Positions 50,034 through 59,975 of a DNA stretch of 64,000 nucleotides are shown in pieces. The stretch is from Echinometra lucunter (lineage: Eukaryota; Echinodermata; Echinoidea; Camarodonta; Echinometridae): positions 6,199,869 to 6,263,868 of the forward strand of contig CM057158.1 in NCBI GenBank assembly GCA_029962745.1, written 5' to 3'. Each line of letters opens with the position of its first letter. Within the stretch, counting starts at the first letter, position 1. Under the pieces are notes generated by a model. That model searched no databases, was not told the origin of the DNA, and saw nothing but the letters and a program-made list of their open reading frames with translations. Both the position numbers and the translations under genes were made by a program.

Positions 50034-52640
50034 GTATGTATGACAAGATTTTAAATTTCTGTAGTATTGCATTTCATCATCGAAAGCAAGGACATAACTC
50101 ATAGTTTTCAGTGTAGATTAATTACTTTTCTGTCTCAGCAGGTGAGTTGTGCATTTGTAATTTTGTCCTGTTTGTTTGTTAATGGTAGTCCTGTTTTAAT
50201 CATTGATGAAGCCGAAGTGGGAGTATGGAGATATAACCCATATTTATTTTGAGACATTTTGGAAAACATTTTGTCAATGAATATGAAAATAAAACAGGCT
50301 TATTTCTGTATGATTCTGTACAATTTGTTAGCAAAGTTGTTTGGCCTGCTCCCTCCCCTATGAAAAAGTAAACTGACATGTTCATAAAGGACAATGTAGA
50401 TCAAAATAAAATTGTGAATGTGAAAAAGGGAATCTGTCAGTTATATTGGAAAGTTTGTTGCAGTGTTTATTTTGATGTTTGCAATCAGTTTTAACAAAGG
50501 CTCATATCACAGTTTTCACTTTTATCACCAACATGAAACCTCAAAGAAAGTCTCTAAACTCTGTTTCTCCATATCTCCTAGCTCATAGGGGTATCCATTT
50601 TGTCCATGCCCCTAATAGTAAAATGTAATAAGGCAGGACTGGGGAAAGCTTTGGTGTCTTGGGAATCATTGGAAACAAGTGGCCTAGTTTCTCTCCAATG
50701 ATCTCATTGGCGTAAATACTATGAACTTTTATTCAAGGGCATTTCTGTTATGAATTTTAGTTCTAGTTCTAGTGTTCTTCCCCCTCCCTCCCCTTTGATG
50801 AGAGAAAGGTAAATAACCGACAGCTATTATTTTTTTCTCTCTTTTGTGATGTGTCATTTTTCTCATGTTGATAAATTTTCATATGCATTAGGGTGCAATT
50901 GAAGCTGCTATTGTGAGGGGATTAGGAATATTAAGGAGAAAGAATGGAAATTCAACGGCTGTCACATTGCATAAAAAAGATATTTTTCACCTCTTGTTGA
51001 AAAGTTGTGTGGGTAAAGGGCAAAGAATTGCTCACAGAATTAGAAAATTGTTTTATAAACTGGGTTTCCTGTGTAGACACAGCATAGAAATGGCTCAATT
51101 GGTCTGGTTGCAAATTCAGAATGGTGATGTGGGAAGGGGATAGGGGAAATGCTAATATTATCGGCATTCTTTTGATGTAATAGTACATTGTTTGGATTTC
51201 ATTCCTTTTAAGCCCATTTTAGGAACAGGGGTAATTTCAGTTTAGCCATTTACTTTTCATTGAGCATTGATGGCCTAGTTTTATGAGGGTGTTGATTAAA
51301 CTGCATGGTACAAAGCATTGGAATACAATATCACCTTTGAAGTGCAAGTTAACAAAATGAGGATACTCAAATTGTCCTTTCCAAAGGTATTGTTTTCTGT
51401 AATAAGGGGAAATGTATTTGAAAGTCGGCCAACACTTTATTAAAAGAAGTAAGATATATTGCTGAAGCTCTGAATGAGAAGATATTGCAAATAGATATAT
51501 GTGTGACAAATTTGTGAAATTGAATACAAGTCCCTCAAGTGAAACCAAGGTTGTTGGTGATTTCCTTTTTACAGCCCTCCTGTAACCAACTTCTATAACC
51601 AACTTCTTTCGTTTGTAACATTACATGTCAACAGCATTCATGGGCTACTTTCATCAAACTGAACCACTCAATCAACAAACTTGAGGAAGAAGAAAAGAAA
51701 GTTGATTAAATCAACTACCAAAAGAAATGCTGGCATATTTCTATTTCATTCACTGGTCAATAGCAATTTAAGAATGGAATGCAGAAGTTTCAAGTTTTTA
51801 TTAACCAGTGGACAAAACTCTTTTGAAAGCTGCCTGGAAAGCGGGCAGTTGTCAATTAACTGGACGTTGAATGACCGCAATATTGCAAATCCACTCCCTC
51901 AACATGTTGAATTGATTGAAGCTAAACTGATATGAATTGCTGGCTTTGATGAAGAGAAGGAAATTGAATGGGCCGTTTTTATTCCACTGGTGTGTCCCCA
52001 TTTGTATCATTGTCATATAAATCAGAGATTTGAGTGAGATTGTTTGTTTCTAAACACGGAATTGGTCCAATATGTGAGTCCTTCAGATTGTGAAGCGGAT
52101 ACTTAAGTGGAAGTAGATTTATAGCACCTGAAATAAGTTGAAAATTGATTTTTATTTTTTTGCTCAAAGTGTTTGTTTTCAACAATTTGCCTCTCCCAAG
52201 ATAATTTGTAAGGTTATAGGTGAAATCTGTTTTTAATTTCAGGAATTGAATTTGCTAGAATTGGCTGAATTTTATTGGATCAAGATCAAAGAGTGATATG
52301 GACATTGTAAATAACTTTGAATATTCTTTACATGTTTGACAATTACAGAAACACACTTCTGATATATTTATGAGCCACATATCAATTTGATTTCATTTTC
52401 AAGTTAGTGTATGTTGGTTTCATAAAAAGCTGACATTTTATATACTTGTATAATTTGATAGCTCTGATAGTTAAAGATATAATTGCATATTTGAAATTTC
52501 AGCTAAAGGATCTTGAAGTATTCTTTGTTTTGTGTGCTTTCTTATGAATCAATTTTAAAGTTTGTTCAGATCAATAACGCATCCTATACATTGTACTGTA
52601 TCGTCCTAAGACATAAGCTCTGTTATTCTTTCTTTTGCAG
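50034..52640 (+). other. 2.6 kb phase-0 intron of the ADAMTS16/18-like gene
   Basis: The donor is GTATGT at 50034; the acceptor follows a clear pyrimidine run (TTATTCTTTCTTTTGCAG) ending at 52640. It falls between two codons. The interior is AT-rich and has no recognised repeat or coding segment; short open frames at 50913-51143 and 51681-51935 show no known domain. Confidence 0.85.
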
Positions 52641-52724
52641 GTTGCGAAATTATTTCGTGATTCATCTCTTGGTCACACCATCAATATGATCCTTGTGAGT
52701 CTTATGCTCCTGGAGGATGATCAG
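52641..52724 (+). CDS. ADAMTS16/18: ADAMTS16/18-like metalloprotease, internal exon: early catalytic domain
   Basis: This short exon of 84 bp gives exactly 28 codons in phase 0, flanked by TTTGCAG and donor GTGAGT. It begins VAKLFRDSSLG and ends SLMLLEDDQ, the expected continuation of the reprolysin domain (family pattern V..LF.D.S.G..IN......L.LLE.), and is directly in frame with the preceding exon, which ends in FNM. It was found by homology and splice sites rather than by length, since it is too short to stand out as an open frame. The catalytic zinc site HExxHxxGxxHD, disintegrin-like, thrombospondin, cysteine-rich and spacer regions must follow in later exons; none was seen before the window ends. 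Confidence 0.9.
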
Positions 52725-53249
52725 GTGAGTACAATCGTTTAACTTTTCCCGTCCTCTGTAGCCTTGGTCCTATATGCCGTTGGTCCTACATGTGCGTCTG
52801 TGTGGACCAGCTTTCCCGTCCTTTGTCACTGGCTTTATGTCCTTCTGTTTGAATGGAACCATTTTTTACACTCAATTTCCTTAGCGTGTACCATTCTTAA
52901 CCCTGTACTATCGTTACTCCCGGACTATTAGTTTTGCTTTTTACATTCAGATTGTTAGCCCGAAGATGCTACACTGTATATTGGTGTACATTTTAATTGG
53001 GCATGGGACTAACAATGGAAAGAAATGTTGCCTGATCCAATGAAAAGTCAGATGAAAATCTGACCAAAGCCTAATGCATAGCAGAGTCATTGGGACCAAC
53101 ATCCATGTAATAAGACCATAATTCAAACTTTGAAGTTCAAACTGAAGTTGACCCCAGGGGATTAAGACCCTATCCTAGGTGTAATACCTGGGGTGAATCT
53201 AGGGGTGCATGGCTGAATCGGCTGCGACCTCCCTTTTGGAACCCAAGGG

Positions 53250-53384
53250 GGGCCGAATTGGCTGTGCCCCTCCCCCCCCCCCCTTTGAAAAGCAGCAAAG
53301 GCAAAATTTTATGGTAAAATACACATGAAAATGCCAAGGACCCCCTTTTTTTGGGTAAAACAGACACCCGAAAAAGCCGACCAG

Positions 53385-53431
<47 letters not shown>

Positions 53432-53450
53432 TTCTGGATCCAGCCCGAAT
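53250..53450. repeat. C-rich repeat region with a C41 run
   Basis: The stretch holds a C run of about 12 at 53270, a T-rich piece, and then 41 consecutive C at 53385-53425 followed by GAAAAATTCTGGATCCAGCCC. Translations are poly-Pro or poly-Gly and meaningless. The sequence right after the run resembles the end of a dispersed repeat, but only one copy is visible here. Confidence 0.85.
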
Positions 53451-55570
53451 ACACATGGCTTAGAGCAAGAGTTGGGCTTATGGATACTACAGGATGGAAG
53501 TGACCAGAAGGATGAAAACTGGGTCTTGGAAAAAGTATTTAACCTCCTTTTGAATTCCAGCAGCAAATATCTTAGTTTTGCCTCCAGTTTCTCTGGCAGT
53601 TCTTTGACACACCTGTTAAATACAAGTTGTACTTTTAGACTTAGTGTTTCAGAATTTCAGTGAAAGTGCATATGTGCTATTATATCATTTGATCATGTCT
53701 GTCTCTCTTCTTTATGGTATACATTTGTTAAATCAAATCTGATTTAAGTCATTTGCACCTTAATACACCTGCCAGCATTCCTGTTAGTTTCACTTTCATT
53801 CATTGGCTCTATCTTTAACTGTTCTTAGTACCAGAATGGAGTTAACTCATACTTTGATAATGAGTTAAAGTCCTTATGGCTCTCAACAGGTGTAATTACC
53901 CTTGTTACCTTTTGAAAGCAATTGGGGTCTCTTATTTAGGAATCTATCAACTCCTCCAATTGAATTTTCTACTCAGAACTCCAAGAAGAATTGAAGGCTT
54001 GTATGATAACCAATTTGTCCAAAATGTTCTCAATTGCTCAAGGCAAGGCAAAATGTTCTCAGTTGCCCAATGCTTGAGGACAGTGGTTTCATGTTCACCT
54101 CATTCAGTACATGTTAAAGGTGATATCAGCTGAAGTTTTAAAGGTAGTGAATTTTATTCAAACTATTATTTTGGAAATGACAGTCCTATTCATTTCTGTG
54201 GTCTACACCAAAACAGTGAAAGCACCAGAAATTAGACTTCGATGAGAACTTTTTTCTCATGCTTTCTTCTTTGTTTTCTTATCTTTTTTTGTGATAGATT
54301 TTCTGCCTTTTGTTAGAATTTGCATTATTTAGTGTTTTTTTTAAAATGATAAATGCTTCTAGATTTTTGCAATTCTAAATATCTAAATATAATTCTAAAT
54401 ATATAATTACTAGATTTTAGCTACTGCAACAGAGAGAAGAGCATGCACAATAAAATTGTAGTCATCCCTCAACTCTTCCAAGATGCACAAAAAGTAATGG
54501 AGTCAGGCTCTTGTCAAGTAATTGCAGATGAGAAAATGTGCAAAATGTGTTTTTGTCATTGTTTGTCATTTAGTGATGCAGGTTTGGGCAAAGCATTTAT
54601 ATAGGGCAGACTGCTACACAGGTAGCACCGGTATTCTCATCAATGTCCTTGAGGTGAGATGAAGGTCACAGACAAGATGGTTCATTCATCTTTGCGGAAT
54701 GGGGGAAAAGTAAGAGTTGAGGGTGGTTCCACAATATCTCCTCCTATCACCTCCCATGAAACAGTGCTTTCCCCTTAACTTAGGATTTATAACATACGAT
54801 TTTTAGCCTGTTGTCCTCTTCAGATTGTGAGCTATCGCAGCCCAGTCGATCATTGCAGCTACTAGTATGTGCTGCTAGTATCAAACTAGAACCAAACTAG
54901 AACCATTTGTGAAATGATTTTTTTTTCTTCTGAACCACCATCTGAAGTAAAATCTGTGAAAGTTTTATGCTCCCTAATACCTCTGTTGTTACATGTTTAT
55001 AAGCAACCAGACAATTCTGCAGACAGTGGGCAGAATTAATGTCAATCCATTTTCCAGTGAAACTTGATGTGACTTGCCCTAATCCTATGGGAGTGATAGA
55101 ATTCAGTGCTGAATGGGTTAAAACTAAGCCCACACAAACACATAAATGCATCAGCCGAATATGAATGGATTTTCAAGGGTTGTACAAGTCATCAGAGTTT
55201 TGACAGCCGGTGATTGTATCAATTAACAAACCATGCGCTTGCTCAGGCAATGCGTTTCACTTTATGCGTGCATTCTGATTGGTTCAGACGATAAAAACAG
55301 CAGTTGAACATGTATTTCCAAATGTAAACACAATGACTGGATAGGAAATGAGAATAAATGGGTGATGTCATTATTTTCAGTATTTCAATTTTCAACCCCA
55401 TTGTTCGTTAATTTCACCTGGGATTTAGGATTATGACAACCATGTGCTTTATTTTCAGAGTATGCCTTTTGATGAAATTGGTGAAAATTTAATAGTATTT
55501 TTGTACTTTGACCCAAAACAATTTTTTTTTGAATATTTGAAACAACCCCAAACAACATTTTATTTGGGGG

Positions 55571-55578
55571 AAATGTGT
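55571..55578. repeat. Target site duplication, left copy (AAATGTGT)
   Basis: These eight bases recur exactly at 59968-59975, directly outside the other end of the large inverted-repeat element. A perfect 8 bp match at exactly these two places defines the insertion boundaries. Confidence 0.88.
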
Positions 55579-55599
55579 ATGGCACGCCATAAGGGAATC

Positions 55600-56000
55600 A
55601 ATACAAAATATATTTCACTTGAACAAATATATGATTCTTTTTCTCTAAACCATTTCACTCTAGCAAATTTATATTTCACTTCTAAAAAAAAAAATTCCAC
55701 TTATCACAAAAATTCATTTCACAGTTTCCACAAAAATATTATTTCACTCTTCACAAAAATATATTTCATTTTCTTCCAAAATACATTCCACTTTTTCACA
55801 GTAATATATTTTACTCTTCACAAATATATATTTCACATTTTTGCAAAATTCGTTCCACTTTTCACAGGAATACATTTTACTCTTCACAAAAATATATTTC
55901 ACTTTTTTTCCAAAATTCGTTCCACTTTTCACAGGAATACATTTCACTTTTCACAAAACATTTCACTTTTTCACAAAATGTCATTCCACTTTTAAGAAAA
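55600..56000. repeat. Left-arm minisatellite, ~22 bp units
   Basis: Repeating TTTCACTTTTCACAAAAATA-like units of 21-24 bp with variants (TTCCAC, TTTTACTC, CACAGGAATAC). They give a Phe/His/Ser/Lys-rich open frame of 183 residues, which is an artefact of the unit. The array is about 90 bp longer than its counterpart in the right arm. Confidence 0.85.
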
Positions 56001-56379
56001 AAAAAATCATTCCTCTTTCTCTCATACTAAAACCTTTTTACTTTCTGCCAAAAATATGTTCCTCTTTTATCTCGGCCTAAAGCGATCTTATCGACCTGGG
56101 TAAGCTTAACGGCCTTGGTGAGCTTATCTTTGGCTTAGCTAGCTAGCTCATCTACGCGCGTTCTATCGATGGTGTACCTAAAATCCATTCCTCTTCTCTC
56201 ACCTAAACCATTTCACTTTCTCTCACGAAATCATTTCACTCTGCCAGAAAAATACGTTCCTCTTTTTTCTCGGCCTGCAGGAGGCGCTATTGGCGAGTTT
56301 TGCTAGCTTGTTAGCTTGGCGCGGGCTATACCTTTTGTCATTTGCTTGTTTAGCATCGGTATTGTTTTGTTATTCAGTT

Positions 56380-56730
56380 TGGTCTGATGGGGCTGAAGGG
56401 GGAGGGGGGCGGCTTTGAGGCTGCTGCACTTGATTTTGAAGTTCATTAATACATCCAATTTATGCCGGGATATATGCAGGGTGAACAAGGGATGCTACCT
56501 CTACAGGCGAACTTTGATTTTGCTTGTTTTGCCTTTTGGGGCTTGGTGGGGGTGTGGAGTCTTCTGCATATGATTTTGAAGTATGTACATTTATCAAGGT
56601 TTATGCAGGGTGAATGATGGATGCTGCTTCTCCCGTTGGTCTGGCAAGGCTATATAGGTGAGGGAGGGGGGTAAGTTTCTGCACATGATTTTGAATATTC
56701 TGCATTAATGTAGCGCCTAAGCTTTCTCTC
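56380..56730. repeat. Inner-arm block with three related subrepeats
   Basis: CTGCACTTGATTTTGAAGT, CTGCATATGATTTTGAAGT and CTGCACATGATTTTGAATA occur at about 110-135 bp spacing, with TATGCAGGGTGAA and GGATGCT words between them. The same three blocks appear inverted in the right arm at about 58970-59240. Confidence 0.75.
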
Positions 56731-57016
56731 TGAAATGTGTCTAAGCGCTTTAGAGAAATATCATTACCCCGGTCATCGGATTCATGCAAGCTTGCCCGCA
56801 CACAATGTATGCACCTTTCTGCACAGCATTAATTCCGGCCAGTCGCACTCACATTGCTAAACAAATCACAATGGCCGTCGCATCTTACCGGTTATACCAC
56901 TTAATGGGTGAAGAGTGGCAAATGTACGTAAATTCATATCTTGCAGAAGGACACCCCGGACATCGTGGCTCAAGTAAGGATACTTATCCACTGGACCACA
57001 GCATCTCTTCTATGCA

Positions 57017-57042
57017 TTTTTTTTTTTTTTTGGGGGGGGGGG
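57017..57042. repeat. T run followed by G run at the inner end of the left arm
   Basis: About 15 T followed directly by about 10 G. The right arm has no such tract at the corresponding place, so the tract grew or was inserted after the arms formed. Confidence 0.75.
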
Positions 57043-58031
57043 CTTGAATTCTCATGAAGTAAAACTCTATGCAAGCCAAATGGAGGAAGAGGCAGGGAGG
57101 GGGTGTCACGGCATATTATTGTTACCAAAATGTGCAGGGTATTGTAATTCCTCGCAAAACTTGCCGCCCGATTCATTAGATGCAACAATATCAGTACCAT
57201 AATTATGATTATATTCATAAATAGAATTGGTTTAACATCAGATGGAGACGCAAGATGTAAACCAATTATTTTGTTTTGTTAAAATGTGTAGGCCTATAAT
57301 AGATAGCATATACAATAAGGCCAACAATGCGAGCGAGCGCTTCCATTTTGTCCTTTCTTACATCTTTCCTTTTCTTTCTCTGTCTTTTCTTTTCTTTCCC
57401 ATTTTTCTTTTTTTTTCCCTGCCAAATATTTCCCCCGACCATGAGTGTTGCAACTTGTCGATTGCTTCCAGTTCTACTCCAGTTCAAATGTCTATTTTTA
57501 TTGTGGCAGTGGCCCAGACGCGGTTCTGTGAATTTTTCTAAATTGGGGTGGGGGAGTACACTGGCAGCTTCAGGGATCGCAATGAATTTAAATTCAAAAT
57601 TTAAATTTAAAATTAAAATTAATTGATTTAAATCCAACCCTTCAGAAACATTCACAATCTAAAAACATAACAGAACATAATAACAAAAAACGGACATAAA
57701 ACATAAACACTGAACAAAACAGAAAATGAGAATGCATTTCTAATTACATTTTACATTCCAAGAATAGCACGAGAGAGAGAGAGAGAGAGAGAAACACCCA
57801 CGACCTGCACGAGCCGATTCAGAATATAATAAAACAAACTGTCTTCGGACTCTTTACACATACATGTATTTATAATGAAGATATGACACAGATCATACAG
57901 ATTGTGATGCATAACAAAACATAATGAATATCTGAGAAATGCATGTACATAACAACCTGTATGAAAATAAAACGCAGAAATTAGGTTAGAATAACTACTG
58001 AAAGTTATCTACTTATATTTCTCCTTATGAC

Positions 58032-58376
58032 TTGCATTCCATGTTGCACACAACCACCCCCTTCTTCCAACTGTACACAAACCAACAAGATAACTTCGAT
58101 CATGCAAAGAGAATTTGTTTATCATACCTCAAACAAAAACATGGCGAACGCTCATTTGCTCATGCTGCATCAGTTTTATGGAATAACCTCCCAAACTCTC
58201 TGAGAAACATCAGCACGATAGAGAAGTTTAAATCTGCACTTAACATTCAAAACATATCTTAGTCTAACAAAGTAACAGTGACCTTTCTTTTAATCATGTC
58301 TTTCCCTTTCTCTCTCTTAGAGCGCATAGGGACCTACTTATGCGCTATAAAATCTGTACATTATTGTTATCATTAT
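58032..58376 (+). mobile_element. 3' end of a LINE (non-LTR) retrotransposon, CR1/L2-like
   Basis: The frame 58032-58261 ends with RSFAHAASVLWNNLPNSLR followed by STIEKFKSALN and a stop. The pattern (R.F..AA..LWN.LP..LR....FK..L) is the typical C-terminus of reverse transcriptase polyproteins of CR1/L2/Rex-like LINEs. About 60 bp after the stop a short hairpin (AGCGCATA ... TATGCGCT, 58321-58346) is followed by a TTATTGTTATCATTAT tail, as found at the 3' ends of such elements. The rest of the reverse transcriptase is missing, which is the usual 5' truncation. It sits within the foldback element. Confidence 0.75.
58321..58346 (+). other. LINE 3' hairpin
   Basis: AGCGCATA pairs with TATGCGCT around a ten-base loop. 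In LINEs of this type the 3' hairpin and the short repeat tail after it serve as recognition sequence for the reverse transcriptase. The role here is inferred from position and shape. Confidence 0.65.
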
Positions 58377-58449
58377 AGCTTGCATAAAGTTTTACTTCAT
58401 GAGAATTCAGCCAACAAAATTTGCATAGTAGAGGTGCTGTGACCCAGCC

Positions 58450-58770
58450 ATATATCAAATTATTATTAATCTTAATTAATTGAAATTAGTATTGATGGCA
58501 GGAAACTCTATTCAGAGCCATTATTCAAATGGCTCTGTTCTTCCTAGAGGTCCAGAGAAAGAAAGAAAAAGTAATGAACAAAAAAAAAACAACAACACAA
58601 AACATGACATTACCACAAATTGAACTGAAAGTAACATAAACAGAATAAAAGAATTCGTGTTAACAAAACCCAGTGACCTTACGCTAATGCGGCCCTATTC
58701 CTAACATTCATATTACATGTATGTCCAACGTACCCTACCCCCCCCCCTCCATTCCTGAGATGCACCAAAA
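58450..58770. other. Right-arm segment without counterpart in the left arm
   Basis: Between the inner matching block (58378-58450) and the rest of the right arm (from about 58770) lies about 320 bp that I cannot match to the left arm; the left arm instead has its own segment around 56900-56990. It includes CAAATGGCTCTG with an inverted copy CAGAGCCATTATT nearby (58510-58540), and a C-rich run (58736-58747). It may be a secondary insertion. Confidence 0.55.
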
Positions 58771-59639
58771 TTTGCCACTCTCCATGGTGATGATTTGTTT
58801 AGCATTGTGAGTTCGACTGGCCGGAATTAATGCTGTGCAGAAGGTGCATACATTGTGTGCGGGCAAGCTTGCATGAATCCGATGACCGGGGTAATGATAT
58901 TTCTCTAAAGCGCTTAGACACAGTTCAGAGAGAAAGCTTAGGCGCTACATTAATGCAGAATATTCAAAATCATGTGCAGAAACTTACCCCCCTCCCTCAC
59001 CTCTATAACCTTGCCAGACCAACGGGAGAAGCAGCATCCATCATTCACCCTGCATAAACCTTGATAAATGTACATACTTCAAAATCATGTGCAGAAGACT
59101 CCAAACCCCCACCAAGCCCCAAGAGGCAAAATAAGCAAAACCAAAGTTCGCCTGTAGAGGTAGCATCCCTTGTTCACCCTGCATATATCCCTGCATAAAT
59201 TGGATGTATTAATGAACTTCAAAATCAAGTGCAGAAGCCTCAAAGCCGCCCCCTTCAGCCCCATCAGACCAAATAGAATAACAAAACATTAATACCGATG
59301 CTAAACAAGCAAATGACAAAAAATATAGCCCGCGCCAAGCTAACAAGCTAGCAAAACTCGCCAATAGCGCCTCCTTTAGGCCGAGAAAAAAGAGGAACAT
59401 ATTTTTTTGGCAGAGTGAAATAAATTATTGAGAGAGAGTGAAATGGTTTCGGTGAGAGAAGAGGAATGGATTTTAGGTACACCGTCGATAGAACGCGCGT
59501 ATATGAGCTAGCTAGCTAAGCCATAGATAAGCTCGCCAAGGCCGTTAAGCTCACCCAGGTCGATAAGATCGCTTTAGGCCGAGATAAAAGAGGAACATAT
59601 TTTTGGCAGAAAGTGAAAAGGTTTTAGTATGAGAGAAAG

Positions 59640-59950
59640 AGGAATGATTTTTTTTTCTTAAAAGTGAAATGTATTCCTGTGAAAAGTGGAACGAATTTTG
59701 GAAAAAAAGTGAAATATATTTTTGTGAAGAGTAAAATATATTTCTGTGAAAAAGTGGAATGTATTTTGGAAGAAAGTGGAATATATTTTTGTGAATAGTG
59801 AAACAATATTTTTGTGGAAACTGTGAAACGAATTTTTGTGAAAAGTGGAATGCTTTTTTTAAAGAAGGGAAATATAAATTTGCTGGAGTGAAATGGTTTA
59901 GTGAAAAAGAAACATATATTTGTTCAAGTGAAATATATTTTAATTTGATT
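59640..59950. repeat. Right-arm minisatellite, ~22 bp units
   Basis: The mirror of the left-arm array: GTGAAATATATTTTTGTGAAAAG-like units in inverted orientation. Fewer units than on the left. A 154-residue open frame on the - strand (59551-60015) arises from it and is not a gene. Confidence 0.85.
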
Positions 59951-59967
59951 CCCTTATGGCGTGCCAT

Positions 59968-59975
59968 AAATGTGT
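59968..59975. repeat. Target site duplication, right copy (AAATGTGT)
   Basis: Exact match to 55571-55578, directly outside the right end of the large element. Confidence 0.88.

Larger units (their letters stand above)
57077..58377. other. Central region of the foldback element
   Basis: The sequence between the arms is not inverted. It contains a pyrimidine-rich piece (57350-57420), an AT block of nested ATTTAAATT palindromes (57585-57632), a (GA)n tract (57772-57792) and, at its right end, a LINE 3' fragment. A gene for transposition would be expected here in a complete element; none is seen. Confidence 0.7.
55579..59967. mobile_element. 4.4 kb foldback-type transposon with ~1.5 kb inverted arms and 8 bp target duplication
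   Basis: The element starts ATGGCACGCCATAAGGGAATC and ends in its exact inverse. The left arm runs to about 57076 and the right arm from about 58378; the inner ends still match (TGAATTCTCATGAAGTAAAACT and its inverse). Each arm has an outer zone of ~22 bp tandem units, a GC-richer middle (AGCTAGCTAGC, CTACGCGCGTTCTATCGA), a zone of repeated CTGCACATGATTTTGAA blocks, and an inner unique zone. The centre is about 1.3 kb and includes a LINE 3' end. No transposase is recognised. From memory, the layout resembles the sea urchin TU elements (long inverted repeats, outer tandem repeats, 8 bp duplications); hAT elements also make 8 bp duplications. Confidence 0.88.

Noticed and set aside
51237..51602. 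121-residue open frame on the - strand in the 2.6 kb intron
   Set aside because: No domain, no repeat unit and no supporting splice pattern seen; consistent with a chance frame.
53170..53663. Poly-Gly and poly-Pro open frames
   Set aside because: They are translations of the C41 run and the C-rich stretch next to it.
55444..55995. 183-residue open frame rich in Phe, His, Ser and Lys
   Set aside because: It lies almost wholly in the 22 bp minisatellite of the foldback arm, and the mirrored array at the other end gives a similar frame. The repeating peptide is a by-product of the DNA unit.
57266..57655. 129-residue open frame on the - strand in the foldback element's centre
   Set aside because: Considered as a transposition gene, but it is a mix of an AT-rich block and a pyrimidine tract with no transposase motif.
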